A DNA stretch of 64,000 nt. It comes from DASQLQ01 sp035629935 (GTDB lineage: Bacteria; Actinomycetota; CADDZG01; WHSQ01). Positions 19,251 through 27,307 of the stretch are shown piece by piece. The stretch covers positions 1 to 64,000 of the forward strand of contig DASQLQ010000048.1 of NCBI GenBank assembly GCA_035629935.1. The letters are read 5' to 3'. The notes under the pieces were generated by a model. That model saw only the letters and a list, made by a program, of their open reading frames with translations. It did not search any database and was not told where the DNA came from. Numbering within the stretch: the first letter of the stretch is position 1; each line of letters opens with the position of its first letter. The position numbers and the translations under genes are program-made.

Positions 19251-20524
19251 AGAACATCGTCTACGTGATCCTGGACGGCTTGGGCGATGACCCCCTGGAC
19301 GCGCTGGGCGGGAAGACCCCATTGGAGGCCGCCAAGACCCCGTTGCTCGATGGACTTGCTTCGCGCGGCGCCAACGGGTACGTCACAACGGTCGGCGAAG
19401 GCATCGCTCCCGAATCAGACATCGCCGTCTTCTCGATCCTCGGTTACGACCCCCGCGAGCACCACACGGGTCGCGGCCCCCTCGAATCGGTCGGTGTCGG
19501 CTTGGATGTGAACAAGGGGGACCTTGCCTACCGGGTCAACTTCTCGACCGTCGAAGCAGATGGTGAAGGGTGGACGATCGTAGATCGCCGCGTCGGCCGT
19601 GACCTCTCTTCAGAAGAGGCACACGAACTGGCCCGTGAGGTACAAGACAACGTGCGCCTCGATGGGGCGACGTTCGATTTCCGGGCCACCATCGGCCACC
19701 GCGGCGTGCTCGTTCTCCGTTCCACGGAAGGAGCGCTGTCGGCTGAGGTCGAGAACTCCGATCCGGCATACGGACGGGAAGGCGCGCTGGGCGTTGCCAA
19801 GGAGACCTTCGACAACAGAGTCGTCCACGTGACTCCACTTGATGGTTCCGATGCAGCTAAACGCGGTGCCGATCTGACGAACGCGTGGTTGGAAGCGTCC
19901 TTCAAGGTCTTGTCGGCTTCGGAGGTGAACCGCAAACGCGAGGCGGCCGGAAAGCTTCCGGGAAATTTCATACTCACGCGCGATGGTGGCGATCACGTTC
20001 CTCAGCTGGAGTCGTTCAAGGACAAGTTCGGGCCGTCGATGGGCTGTTTCGTCGAGATGCCGGTCGAGCTCGGGATCGCCCGCCTCATGGGTATGGGCAT
20101 CGTCGAGGCCCCGACCGGGATCCCACCAGAGGAGCAATACCTCGAGTGGGCGAACCTGGCGCTCGAGGCGATCCAGGGATACGACGGGTTGTACATCCAC
20201 ATCAAGGGCCCCGACGTGCCGGCCCACGATGGGGACCACGACGCGAAGATCGCCAGCATCGAGCTCATCGATTCGGTTTTCTTCGGGGCCCTCTTGGACT
20301 CACTCGATCTGAAGAAGAACATCGTCGCAGTCACGGCCGATCACTCGACATCGTGCGCGCGCAAAGCCCATACCGACGGGCCTGTACCGCTCTTGGTATC
20401 GGGTGGGGGAGTCTCGGCGGACGGGGTCGAGACATACGGCGAGACGGCGTCCCGGCGTGGAAGCCTGGGCCACCTGAAAGGGACCGAGATCATGCCGCAC
20501 CTGGTTCGCCTGGCACGGGAGTAA
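19247..20524 (+). CDS. apgM: Archaeal-type cofactor-independent phosphoglycerate mutase
   Basis: Converts 3- to 2-phosphoglycerate. It belongs to the alkaline-phosphatase superfamily aPGAM branch: metal-binding Asp in YVILDGLGDDP, catalytic Ser in APESDIAVFSILGYDP, and the C-terminal metal site in VTADHSTSC with GHLKGTEIMP. Length 425 fits ApgM rather than the 510-residue bacterial GpmI. It is coupled to tpiA, so gap, pgk, tpiA and apgM form one unit; a 2,3-BPG-dependent GpmA is the usual actinobacterial enzyme. Confidence 0.93.
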   Translation: MKNIVYVILDGLGDDPLDALGGKTPLEAAKTPLLDGLASRGANGYVTTVGEGIAPESDIAVFSILGYDPREHHTGRGPLESVGVGLDVNKGDLAYRVNFSTVEADGEGWTIVDRRVGRDLSSEEAHELAREVQDNVRLDGATFDFRATIGHRGVLVLRSTEGALSAEVENSDPAYGREGALGVAKETFDNRVVHVTPLDGSDAAKRGADLTNAWLEASFKVLSASEVNRKREAAGKLPGNFILTRDGGDHVPQLESFKDKFGPSMGCFVEMPVELGIARLMGMGIVEAPTGIPPEEQYLEWANLALEAIQGYDGLYIHIKGPDVPAHDGDHDAKIASIELIDSVFFGALLDSLDLKKNIVAVTADHSTSCARKAHTDGPVPLLVSGGGVSADGVETYGETASRRGSLGHLKGTEIMPHLVRLARE

Positions 20525-20527
20525 CCT
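20522..20527 (+). promoter_or_regulatory. Leaderless -10 element for the BlaI-like repressor
   Basis: TAACCT overlaps the apgM stop and is followed by exactly six bases (GTTTCC) and ATG 20534. No Shine-Dalgarno is present. Confidence 0.6.
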
Positions 20528-20533
20528 GTTTCC

Positions 20534-20938
20534 ATGCCGTCTCGGCGAAAGCACTCGCTTTCTGAAGTTCTCGGCCCGCTCGAGACCGAGATCATGGAAG
20601 TCGTCTGGGATCTCGAAGAAGTGACGGTCAGGGATGTCCACAACCGGCTCCAAGCGAACCGCGCGATCGCCTACACAACGGTGATGACGACGCTGGGGCG
20701 ACTGTCCGACAAAGGACTCGTAAAGCGAGTCGAAGAGCAGCCGGCTCACCGATACCTCCCTCTCGTCAGCCGAGAGCAATACGCGCGTTCGACGGTCAAA
20801 TCCGTCGTCGACTGGCTGATCGGGCACTTCCCCGATCCGGCCGTCTCCTACTTCGTCGATCGAGTCGAGAAAGAGGACGAGAGGGTGATGGATCGCCTCA
20901 AGCAGATGGTCGATGAGCGAAGGTCGACTGAAGATTGA
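20534..20938 (+). CDS. BlaI/MecI-family transcriptional repressor
   Basis: A 134-residue winged-helix repressor: LGPLETEIMEVVWDLEEVTVRDV, then AYTTVMTTLGRLSDKGLV (recognition helix and wing) and a C-terminal dimerisation helix pair. BlaI proteins are inactivated by a membrane M56 peptidase partner, and such a peptidase is encoded next, overlapping by four bases. No beta-lactamase gene is nearby, so the regulon is unknown, possibly respiratory or envelope genes as for mycobacterial BlaI. Confidence 0.9.
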   Translation: MPSRRKHSLSEVLGPLETEIMEVVWDLEEVTVRDVHNRLQANRAIAYTTVMTTLGRLSDKGLVKRVEEQPAHRYLPLVSREQYARSTVKSVVDWLIGHFPDPAVSYFVDRVEKEDERVMDRLKQMVDERRSTED

Positions 20939-22341
20939 TCACGGCTGCCCCAACGGTTCTAGCGATCGAAACCGATTCTGCCTGGGTCGTGATCATCGTC
21001 GTGTCGCTCGTGTCGCTGTTCGCCACCGTTCTCCTGCGCAAGCTCATCTCTGGATCGGGAGGGTTCGCATCGGGCGTACTCCTGGCCCTTCCCTTGGCCT
21101 TGCCACTGGTTGCGGCGCTGGCATATGCGCATGCGGCATTCCCCGAGATCTCCGTGTGGCAACCGCTCGGCTACGCCCTCAGACGTGCGCCCTCGGATCT
21201 ATTGCACCTGCTCCTCGTATCCGATGGACAGACCAAGGTCGTCATGCCCTACGCACTCTCGGGCTCGGCCGGCCAGTGGCTGTTCCTCGTTGGGCTGGTC
21301 GTGAGCTCGTTGATGCTCCTGCGACGGATGCTCGGATCGATCGTCGTCCATCGACTCATCGCACGGTCTACAAACCTGGATGAGGTCGACGAGCATGCCG
21401 AGTTACGGGCTCCCATCTCCGCGCTGGTTCGCCGGAGTGGGCTGAAAACCGAACCGGAGGTACTTCTCCTTCCGGCGGGTGTCCCGGGAGCGTTTGCGGT
21501 CGGAGGCAGGCGAGGTCGCATCCTGCTGGGACGGGATCTACTCGAAGCGCTGGATGGCGATGAGCTGGAAGCGATCGTCGCCCATGAGTTGGCGCACCTT
21601 GAGGCACACGACGTCCCGCTGGTGCTTGCTGCCGGGCTGCTTCGAGACCTCGTCGCCTGGAATCCGGTGGGTCACCTGGCTTACAAGCGCCTGCTCGCCG
21701 ACCGCGAGCTCGAGGCCGACCGCCGGGCTGCTTCGTTGACCCATCGTCCTCTTGCGGTTGCCTCGGGTCTGCTCAAGGTCTGTGAGCTGATGCGGACGGC
21801 CAGGTACCGCCACCGGCTGTCGCTGGCGTTCCTGCGCGAGGGCGGAGGCGTGAAGCGCAGGGTGGCCCGATTGGTGGCGGCCGCCGATGGACGGATCTCG
21901 ATGACTCCCGCCGGTTACATGCCGTACCTGTTCGCAGGGATCATCGTCGCCGCTGTGGGTCTGCAGGCAGGGGCACGAGTGGCCGAGGAATCGCCGGGAG
22001 CAGTCATGATCATGCTCGGTGATCCGGCCGCATCGACGGGGACTTGGTCCCCCGAAGAATCCCGTCGTCTGCGCGGTTCGCTGGCGCTTCCCCAACAGGA
22101 TCGGCAGCCTCAGGTCCAGCAGGTTCGGCCCCGGACCTACGCAGCACCTGCGAGCGGACGGGCCGTGCGCTTGAAGGACGTGCCTGCCTGGTTCAAGGCG
22201 ATGGATCGGTGGACCACGAAGCAGCGGGCCACCCTTGTCCGGATGCGCTGGGAGGGCCGGAAGAACTGGGAGGCCACGCCACTTTTTTCCCAGTCTGTCG
22301 GGCCGTTCGATGTCTACAGGGTGGTCGAGTACCCGTTCTAG
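20935..22341 (+). CDS. M56/M48-type membrane zinc peptidase (BlaR-like partner)
   Basis: A 468-residue protein with three N-terminal membrane segments (about 15-35, 45-65, 100-125), the zinc motif VAHELAHLEAHD near residue 218 and a downstream Glu in ADRELEADRRAA. A fourth membrane segment lies near residue 335 (YLFAGIIVAAVGLQ). The outer C-terminal part (about 120 residues) is not a penicillin-binding domain. It starts at TTG 20935, overlapping the repressor stop (TTGA). It probably cleaves or inactivates the BlaI-like repressor after a signal. Confidence 0.85.
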   Translation: MITAAPTVLAIETDSAWVVIIVVSLVSLFATVLLRKLISGSGGFASGVLLALPLALPLVAALAYAHAAFPEISVWQPLGYALRRAPSDLLHLLLVSDGQTKVVMPYALSGSAGQWLFLVGLVVSSLMLLRRMLGSIVVHRLIARSTNLDEVDEHAELRAPISALVRRSGLKTEPEVLLLPAGVPGAFAVGGRRGRILLGRDLLEALDGDELEAIVAHELAHLEAHDVPLVLAAGLLRDLVAWNPVGHLAYKRLLADRELEADRRAASLTHRPLAVASGLLKVCELMRTARYRHRLSLAFLREGGGVKRRVARLVAAADGRISMTPAGYMPYLFAGIIVAAVGLQAGARVAEESPGAVMIMLGDPAASTGTWSPEESRRLRGSLALPQQDRQPQVQQVRPRTYAAPASGRAVRLKDVPAWFKAMDRWTTKQRATLVRMRWEGRKNWEATPLFSQSVGPFDVYRVVEYPF

Positions 22342-22358
22342 CAAACCGACAAGCGAGA

Positions 22359-22364
22359 TAACCT
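22359..22364 (+). promoter_or_regulatory. Leaderless -10 element for secG
   Basis: TAACCT, six bases (ATAGGC), then ATG 22371. No Shine-Dalgarno. Same hexamer and spacing as ftsY, the blaI-like gene and dop. Confidence 0.6.
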
Positions 22365-22370
22365 ATAGGC

Positions 22371-22604
22371 ATGCTTACCGGAATCCTTGTAGTCATCCAT
22401 GTCTTAGCTGCGCTCACGCTCATCCTTTTCGTTCTGCTTCACGCCGGACGCGGTGGGGGTGTGTCGGAGATGTTCGGCGGGGGGATGCAGACCCAGGCTA
22501 TGGGGTCGACCGTGATGGAGAAGAACCTCGACCGCATCACGGTCATCACCGCCATCGTCTTCACGGGGACGACGATCCTTCTCGCCTTCAGGCTCGCCCA
22601 GTAA
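22371..22604 (+). CDS. secG: Protein translocase subunit SecG
   Basis: A 77-residue protein with two membrane helices (residues 3-23 and 53-74) separated by the SecG loop GRGGGVSEMFGGGMQTQAMGS. It is the accessory subunit of the SecYEG channel. In actinobacteria secG often follows the glycolytic genes gap-pgk-tpi, as it does here two genes later. Confidence 0.95.
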   Translation: MLTGILVVIHVLAALTLILFVLLHAGRGGGVSEMFGGGMQTQAMGSTVMEKNLDRITVITAIVFTGTTILLAFRLAQ

Positions 22605-22618
22605 GTCATCGGAGGGCC

Positions 22619-24268
22619 GTGACCACTGGGACTGGACGCGTCCTATCGGGCGCTCTAGTCGTTGCCCTTCTTGCAGCGGGCTGCACCGGCCCCGACACCG
22701 TGTCGGGCCCCCGGGCGACGGCTACCGCGACGACCGATCCGGATTCGACCGTCGCCGGCGACCCGACCCAGGCGCCCGTCTTCGACGAAGATGATGCCGT
22801 CCTGAATGTGGCCATCCCAGAACCGGCCACCCTCGATCCCATGAGATTGCAGGATCCGGGCTCGGTCCTCGTGGCCCGTCAGTTGTTCGAAGGATTGACC
22901 CGGTGGGACCAGACCCAGGAGCGTGTCCAGCCGGCGGCTGCGCAGCGCTGGACCGTTTCCGATGGGGGTCGCACCTTCGCGTTCCGCCTTCGTGAGGGGA
23001 TGAGCTTCCACGACGGCACGCCGGTTACCTCTCAGACCTTCAAGTTCGCCTTCGAGCGGATCGCCGCAAAGGGAAATGCCTCCGACCTGGCGTACACGTT
23101 GGAGTTGGTCGACGGTTTCGCTGCGGTCAATCAATCGGGGACGAGCCAACGATTGGCGGGCATCTCGGCCCCCGATCCGTTGACCCTCGTGTTCCGTCTA
23201 TCGGAACCCTTCTACGATTTCCCCGCGGTTCTGACTCATCCAGGCCTCGTGCCGCTGCCGCCCGCGGCGGTGCGCGATGTGGACGAGTTCCTTGCCTCTC
23301 CGACGGGAAACGGTCCCTTCCAGATCGCCGAACCGTGGTCGCCCGGTCAACCGGTGATCCTGCGGTCGTTCCCCGGATTCATCCAGACACCCGAGCTCGA
23401 CGGGATCCGGCTGTTGCCGTATCCGGACGCGGCCGCGTCGTGGCTGCCGTTCGTCCGAGGTGATCTCGATGTCGCCGAGGTGCCGGCGGGACAACTCGAA
23501 GAAGCTCAAGAGCGGTTCGGCGAAGAAGGCTTCCAACCGTTCCTCGCCGGCTACTACTACGGGCTCAACATCGCATCACCCGCGATGAAAGACAGAAGGC
23601 TACGCATCGCGCTCAATCGTGCGATAGATCGATCCGCTATAGCCCAGACGATCTACAAAGGCTCCATGGAGCCCCCGCGGGGAATAGTGCCGATCGGGAT
23701 GCCCGGATTCCAAGAGAACTTCTGTTTGCCCCTTTGTCGTTACTCGCCGGACGCGGCGCGTTCCCTCTTGGAGGACGTGCCGGAGAAGAAACGCAAGGTG
23801 ACTTTGGAGTACACGCAAGGCGAACCACACGGCGAGGTGGCGCGCTTCGTGAAGCGCGATCTGGAAGCCGTGGGTATGACCGTGCGCGTCAAGTCGTATC
23901 CCTTCCCCGAATACCTCAAGAGACTGCAGAAGAATGACCAAGAGATGTATCGCTATGGATGGATAGCGGAATACCCAGTTGCGGATGTCTTCCTTTCGGC
24001 TCTCTTCGCTTCGGATTCACCCGACAACCATTCCGGGTTCAGGTCGAGCAAGGTCGATTCGCTGCTAGCGGAGGCACATGCGGAGCGATCGGAGGGGCGC
24101 CGGGAGCAGCTCTACATACAGGCCGAGAAGGCGATCTTGAAGGACGCCCCGCTCATCCCGATCGGGTCGTTCGTAACCCATTGGGCAACTCAATCGGATG
24201 TGCAGGGGATCCAGTTCGACGTCACCGGGGGCTTCGATGCGGCGGAGGTGGCACTCGCCGAGGAATAG
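22619..24268 (+). CDS. Peptide/oligopeptide-type ABC solute-binding lipoprotein
   Basis: A 549-residue SBP family 5 protein. Signal peptide with lipobox LLAAGC (Cys at about residue 22) and a Thr/Pro-rich linker. The mature part has the family signature TLDPMRLQDPGS, LFEGLTRWD and the FRLREGMSFHDGTPVT segment. It starts at GTG 22619 after GGAGGG at 22611-22616. No permease or ATPase genes follow; instead a second, shorter SBP-like lipoprotein overlaps its end. Confidence 0.9.
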   Translation: MTTGTGRVLSGALVVALLAAGCTGPDTVSGPRATATATTDPDSTVAGDPTQAPVFDEDDAVLNVAIPEPATLDPMRLQDPGSVLVARQLFEGLTRWDQTQERVQPAAAQRWTVSDGGRTFAFRLREGMSFHDGTPVTSQTFKFAFERIAAKGNASDLAYTLELVDGFAAVNQSGTSQRLAGISAPDPLTLVFRLSEPFYDFPAVLTHPGLVPLPPAAVRDVDEFLASPTGNGPFQIAEPWSPGQPVILRSFPGFIQTPELDGIRLLPYPDAAASWLPFVRGDLDVAEVPAGQLEEAQERFGEEGFQPFLAGYYYGLNIASPAMKDRRLRIALNRAIDRSAIAQTIYKGSMEPPRGIVPIGMPGFQENFCLPLCRYSPDAARSLLEDVPEKKRKVTLEYTQGEPHGEVARFVKRDLEAVGMTVRVKSYPFPEYLKRLQKNDQEMYRYGWIAEYPVADVFLSALFASDSPDNHSGFRSSKVDSLLAEAHAERSEGRREQLYIQAEKAILKDAPLIPIGSFVTHWATQSDVQGIQFDVTGGFDAAEVALAEE

Positions 24269-25520
24269 AGCCTGGTGGGTGTGCGCCGGCCTGGTGCTGA
24301 CCCTCATGACGGCGGGTTGCGAGCCGGACACCGACCCACCCGAGCCGCCAGTAGCGACTACATCGCCGCAGCCGATGGGCTCGACGTTCCGCTTCGGCGT
24401 TCACGGGGAGCCGGCGACCCTGGATCCCTATTCACCCAACGCTTCGGATCTCACGTGGCATCTGGTCCGCCCGGTCTACAGATCGGTGTTTCGCTTCGCG
24501 CCGGATGGTTCTCCGGTCGCAGACCTGGCTGGTGATGTCCGGCAAACCGGGAGCGGAGCCGTCATCTCCTTGCGGCGCGTCACGTGGAGCAACGGCGACC
24601 GGGTGATGCCGAAAGACGTTGCGCTCAGCCTGACGCGCTCGATCGAGGCCGGCCGGCTGAGGGGGGTGACCGGCGCCCGGGTCGACGGAGACGCCGCCGT
24701 TCGCGTCGAGGGCAGAGCCGACGACTGGGCAACACTGCTGGCACAGGGAAGCCTCGTTCTGCCGGGGGGCCGCGCCGACCTCGAGATGGCTTCCGGGCCG
24801 TTGCGCATACGGTCCCGGCGTGCCGGTCTACAGGTCGTGTACGAACGCAATCCCGAATGGGCCGGGAAGCGAACCCGCACCAAGAACATAGTGGTGCAGT
24901 TCGTCCAGTCGCCCGACGTGATGTTCGATCTGCTGGAGAACCGGCGCCTCGATGGAGCCGCACCTCCGTCGCTGGTGAATCTCGAAGAAAGGGTGACGGC
25001 ATTGGGGCTCGAGAGTGCGGCGGCTCTCGGCACTGAGCGCGTGTTCATCGATCTGGAAGGTTCGGATCTGACAACCGCGGAACGGACGTTCATAGCGAAC
25101 ACGATCGACAGGCCGGCAATGCAAGAGGGATTCGTGCGGGACACTGGAGAGCTCGATGGGAGCCTCCCGGAGGGGTCCCGGTCGAAGCCGCTCACGGAGC
25201 TGGTGCTGGCCGCACCCGGCGGCGATGAGCTGCTCGTGTTGATCCAACGTGTCGCGCAAGAGAGATTGAAGGCCGTCGGCGTGCCCGTGGATCTGGTAGT
25301 GACGGACCCTCGAACGTTCTACTCGGAGTGGGCCGTGGACGATCCGTTCGACCTGGCCGTGCGACGCACGTTCGGAGAGATCGACGGGGCCAGGGCGATC
25401 CGTTTGTTCCGAGTCGAGACCGCTATCGCTTACCGCCCGGGCACGGAAGGCCTCGCCGTGAACCCATCGCTCGACGGCCCCCTGTGGAACGTTGAGGAGT
25501 GGTACGTCAAGCCCCAGTAA
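24237..25520 (+). CDS. Second, divergent SBP family 5 lipoprotein
   Basis: A 427-residue lipoprotein: Arg-rich start MRRRWHSPRNR, hydrophobic stretch and lipobox LMTAGC (Cys about 28). FRFGVHGEPATLDPYSPN and the LVRPVYRSVFRFAPDG segment resemble SBP family 5, but it is about 120 residues shorter than its neighbour and later motifs are weak. The start ATG 24237 overlaps the preceding gene by 32 bases in another frame. Probably a duplicated and degenerated solute-binding protein; ligand unknown. Confidence 0.75.
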   Translation: MRRRWHSPRNRAWWVCAGLVLTLMTAGCEPDTDPPEPPVATTSPQPMGSTFRFGVHGEPATLDPYSPNASDLTWHLVRPVYRSVFRFAPDGSPVADLAGDVRQTGSGAVISLRRVTWSNGDRVMPKDVALSLTRSIEAGRLRGVTGARVDGDAAVRVEGRADDWATLLAQGSLVLPGGRADLEMASGPLRIRSRRAGLQVVYERNPEWAGKRTRTKNIVVQFVQSPDVMFDLLENRRLDGAAPPSLVNLEERVTALGLESAAALGTERVFIDLEGSDLTTAERTFIANTIDRPAMQEGFVRDTGELDGSLPEGSRSKPLTELVLAAPGGDELLVLIQRVAQERLKAVGVPVDLVVTDPRTFYSEWAVDDPFDLAVRRTFGEIDGARAIRLFRVETAIAYRPGTEGLAVNPSLDGPLWNVEEWYVKPQ

Positions 25521-25523
25521 AGT
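25518..25523 (+). promoter_or_regulatory. Possible -10 element for tRNA-Leu
   Basis: TAAAGT covers the stop of the preceding gene and lies 19 bases before the tRNA 5' end, leaving a short leader containing CAGT repeated three times. Confidence 0.35.
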
Positions 25524-25542
25524 GTCGCCGTTCAGTCAGTCA

Positions 25543-25628
25543 GTCGGAGTGGCGGAATTGGTAGACGCGCTAGGTTGAGGGCCTAGTGCCCTTTACGGGG
25601 CGTAGGAGTTCAAGTCTCCTCTCCGACA
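25543..25628 (+). tRNA. tRNA-Leu (anticodon GAG)
   Basis: An 86-base class II tRNA. Acceptor GTCGGAG pairs with CTCCGAC, D-arm contains AATTGGTAGA, anticodon stem CTAGG/CCTAG encloses loop TTGAGGG with anticodon GAG, a long variable arm follows (TGCCC...GGGCG), and the T-arm is AGGAG/CTCCT around TTCAAGT. The discriminator base is A and CCA is not encoded. It reads CUC/CUU leucine codons. Confidence 0.96.
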
Positions 25629-25650
25629 CGGTATTTGAGCTCGATGCGGA

Positions 25651-26043
25651 TCAGGGGAGTCGTCGGGGGCCGGGTCGGTCGGCGACGAACCGTCCGAAGA
25701 AACCCCGACTGTGGGCGACGGCTCGATATGCGAGATCCACGAGCGCTCCCATCCGCAGGATCCTGAGGAGTCGTCCCACCCACCCCGTTGCTCTTACGGC
25801 CTCGAGCGCAGCGATCGCGGCCCGGCCTTCCATCAGCCTCTCGCCCATGGGCAGGATCAGTTGCCACGAGCTATCCAATTCGTGAACGGGGATGCCGGAT
25901 ATGTACGGAGCGGCTGCGGGGTCGCCGAACCCCAGCATCGCGAGCTCCTCCCGCCGGTCCAGCCGAGCGAGGAGACGAGCGGCCCCCCGGCAGAAACGGC
26001 AGGTGTCCTGATACAGAACGAGGGGTCGCGAGGGTCGTGCCAT
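25651..26043 (-). CDS. DCC-family thiol oxidoreductase-like protein (DUF393)
   Basis: A 130-residue protein whose N-terminus LVLYQDTCRFCRGAARLLARLDRR has the YxDxxCxxC motif (DTCRFC) of the DUF393/DCC family, thought to be thioredoxin-like. Later segments with SWQLILPMGERLMEGRAAIAALE also fit. It is convergent with the tRNA gene and divergent from the DUF3151 gene, with only 17 bases between starts. GATGCT six bases upstream of its ATG may be a leaderless promoter overlapping the opposite one. Confidence 0.8.
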   Translation of the reverse strand: MARPSRPLVLYQDTCRFCRGAARLLARLDRREELAMLGFGDPAAAPYISGIPVHELDSSWQLILPMGERLMEGRAAIAALEAVRATGWVGRLLRILRMGALVDLAYRAVAHSRGFFGRFVADRPGPRRLP

Positions 26044-26048
26044 GCGAC

Positions 26049-26054
26049 TAGCAT
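26049..26054 (+). promoter_or_regulatory. Leaderless -10 element for the DUF3151 gene, overlapping one for the opposite strand
   Basis: TAGCAT, six bases (CGCCGC), then GTG 26061. The opposite strand reads ATGCTA here, and GATGCT (26055-26050) stands six bases before the DCC-family start at 26043, so both promoters would share this 17-base gap. Confidence 0.5.
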
Positions 26055-26060
26055 CGCCGC

Positions 26061-26471
26061 GTGCCAGAGCTTCCGATAACAGAACCGCTCGAGACCACCA
26101 TCGAAGAGCCGGCGGGCTCTATCGAGGCACTCACTTCGGCCACGAGTTCGGAGGCGGTTCGCACGGTGGCGACCACCCACCCAACGTGTCTGACCGCTTG
26201 GGCGGAGTTGGGGGAACGAGCTCTGAAGGAAGGCGGAACCGCCGCAGCTTACGCGTACTTCCGCGTCGGCTATCACCGGGGACTCGATCGGATCAGGCAG
26301 GCAGGATGGCGCGGCCGGGGCAAGGTTCCGTGGAGCCACCCAGGTAATCGTGGCTTCCTGCGGTCGCTTCGTGGTCTTCGGGATGCGGCTGAAACGATCG
26401 GTGAGACCGACGAAGCCGTGAGGTGTCGGGATTTCCTTCAGCAGCTGGCTCCCGACGCGCCGGAGAGTTAG
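26061..26471 (+). CDS. DUF3151 family protein
   Basis: A 136-residue protein matching the actinobacterial DUF3151 family: LPITEPLETTIEE at the start, HPTCLTAWAELGERAL, AYAYFRVGYHRGLDRIRQAGWRG and PWSHPGNRGFLRSLRGL. The family looks like a TPR-style helical repeat; its function is not known to me. GTG start at 26061 agrees with the leaderless promoter. It ends tail to tail, with a 4-base overlap, against the LLM oxidoreductase. Confidence 0.85.
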   Translation: MPELPITEPLETTIEEPAGSIEALTSATSSEAVRTVATTHPTCLTAWAELGERALKEGGTAAAYAYFRVGYHRGLDRIRQAGWRGRGKVPWSHPGNRGFLRSLRGLRDAAETIGETDEAVRCRDFLQQLAPDAPES

Positions 26472-27295
26472 ACCAGATCGGGCAAAACCTTCTCGGCGAA
26501 CTCTTCGACCTTGCTCCACCCTTCGCTCGGCCACCCCACGATGATGTAGTCGAAGCCTGCTTCGGCCCATCGTTCAGCGCGCTCGCGGATGACGTCGCTG
26601 GGTTTCTCGATCGAAAGGCCCGCCGCGCGAGTGATCTCGTTCGGGTCCCGCCCCGCCTCTTCCGCTGACTTCTTCACGATGTTCCATTTCCGTTGCATGT
26701 CGTCGGGCCGGCCGAAGCTGTGCCACGCGTCCGCCAATCGACCGACCATCGGCAACATGACCTTCTCGCCCGAAGCTCCGATCCAGATGGGAGGCGTCGG
26801 CTTCTGCACCGGCCGTGGGTGGTAGGTCGCATCGGTGAGGGCGAAGTGCTTGCCCTTGAAAGTGACGTTGTCTTCAGTCATCAGCAATCGGAACATCTGG
26901 ATCGCGTCTTCGAGCATCTCCGTCCGTTCCCCCGTCGGAGGGAAGGGGATTCCCAGCTCCTTGTGCTCCGGGTCGAACCACGCGGCCCCGACCGCGAGCT
27001 CCAAACGGCCGTTCGAGATGTGGTCGACGGTCACGGCTTGCGCAGCCAGCACCGATGGGTGCCGGTAGGTGACGCCGGTCACGAGCGTTCCAAGACGGAT
27101 CTTCTCAGTGGCTGCCGCCAGTCCGGCGAGACAGCTCCATCCTTCGAGGCATGGACCCGAAGGGTCGCCGTAGAGGGCTTTGAAGTGATCGAAGGCCCAA
27201 GCCCCGTCGAAGCCCGCTTGTTCCGCGTACTGCACGCGCTTGAGGAGCTCGTCCCACGTCAGTTGATGCTGGGAGACATCGAGTCCGAAGCGCAT
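26468..27295 (-). CDS. LLM-class (F420-dependent type) oxidoreductase
   Basis: A 275-residue luciferase-like TIM barrel: MRFGLDVSQHQLTWDELLKR, the loop AFDHFKALY, LGTLVTGVTYRHPSVLAAQAVTVDHISNGR and WIGASGEKVMLP. These segments match LLM F420-dependent enzymes common in actinobacteria. Hydride carrier is more likely F420 than FMN by family, but that is inference; substrate unknown. A leaderless promoter (TAGATT) lies directly upstream. Confidence 0.88.
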   Translation of the reverse strand: MRFGLDVSQHQLTWDELLKRVQYAEQAGFDGAWAFDHFKALYGDPSGPCLEGWSCLAGLAAATEKIRLGTLVTGVTYRHPSVLAAQAVTVDHISNGRLELAVGAAWFDPEHKELGIPFPPTGERTEMLEDAIQMFRLLMTEDNVTFKGKHFALTDATYHPRPVQKPTPPIWIGASGEKVMLPMVGRLADAWHSFGRPDDMQRKWNIVKKSAEEAGRDPNEITRAAGLSIEKPSDVIRERAERWAEAGFDYIIVGWPSEGWSKVEEFAEKVLPDLV

Positions 27296-27301
27296 CGGAG
27301 G

Positions 27302-27307
27302 AATCTA
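27302..27307 (-). promoter_or_regulatory. Leaderless -10 element for the LLM oxidoreductase
   Basis: On the minus strand TAGATT (covering the upstream stop TAG) is followed by six bases (CCTCCG) and ATG at 27295. Confidence 0.5.

Noticed and set aside
22235..22618. Upstream extension of the solute-binding lipoprotein frame
   Set aside because: It runs across the peptidase end and secG; the lipoprotein signal peptide and ribosome site mark GTG 22619 as the start.
25531..25546. CAGT tandem repeat before tRNA-Leu
   Set aside because: Only three copies of a four-base unit; too short to be a meaningful repeat or an attachment site, and no integrase gene is near.
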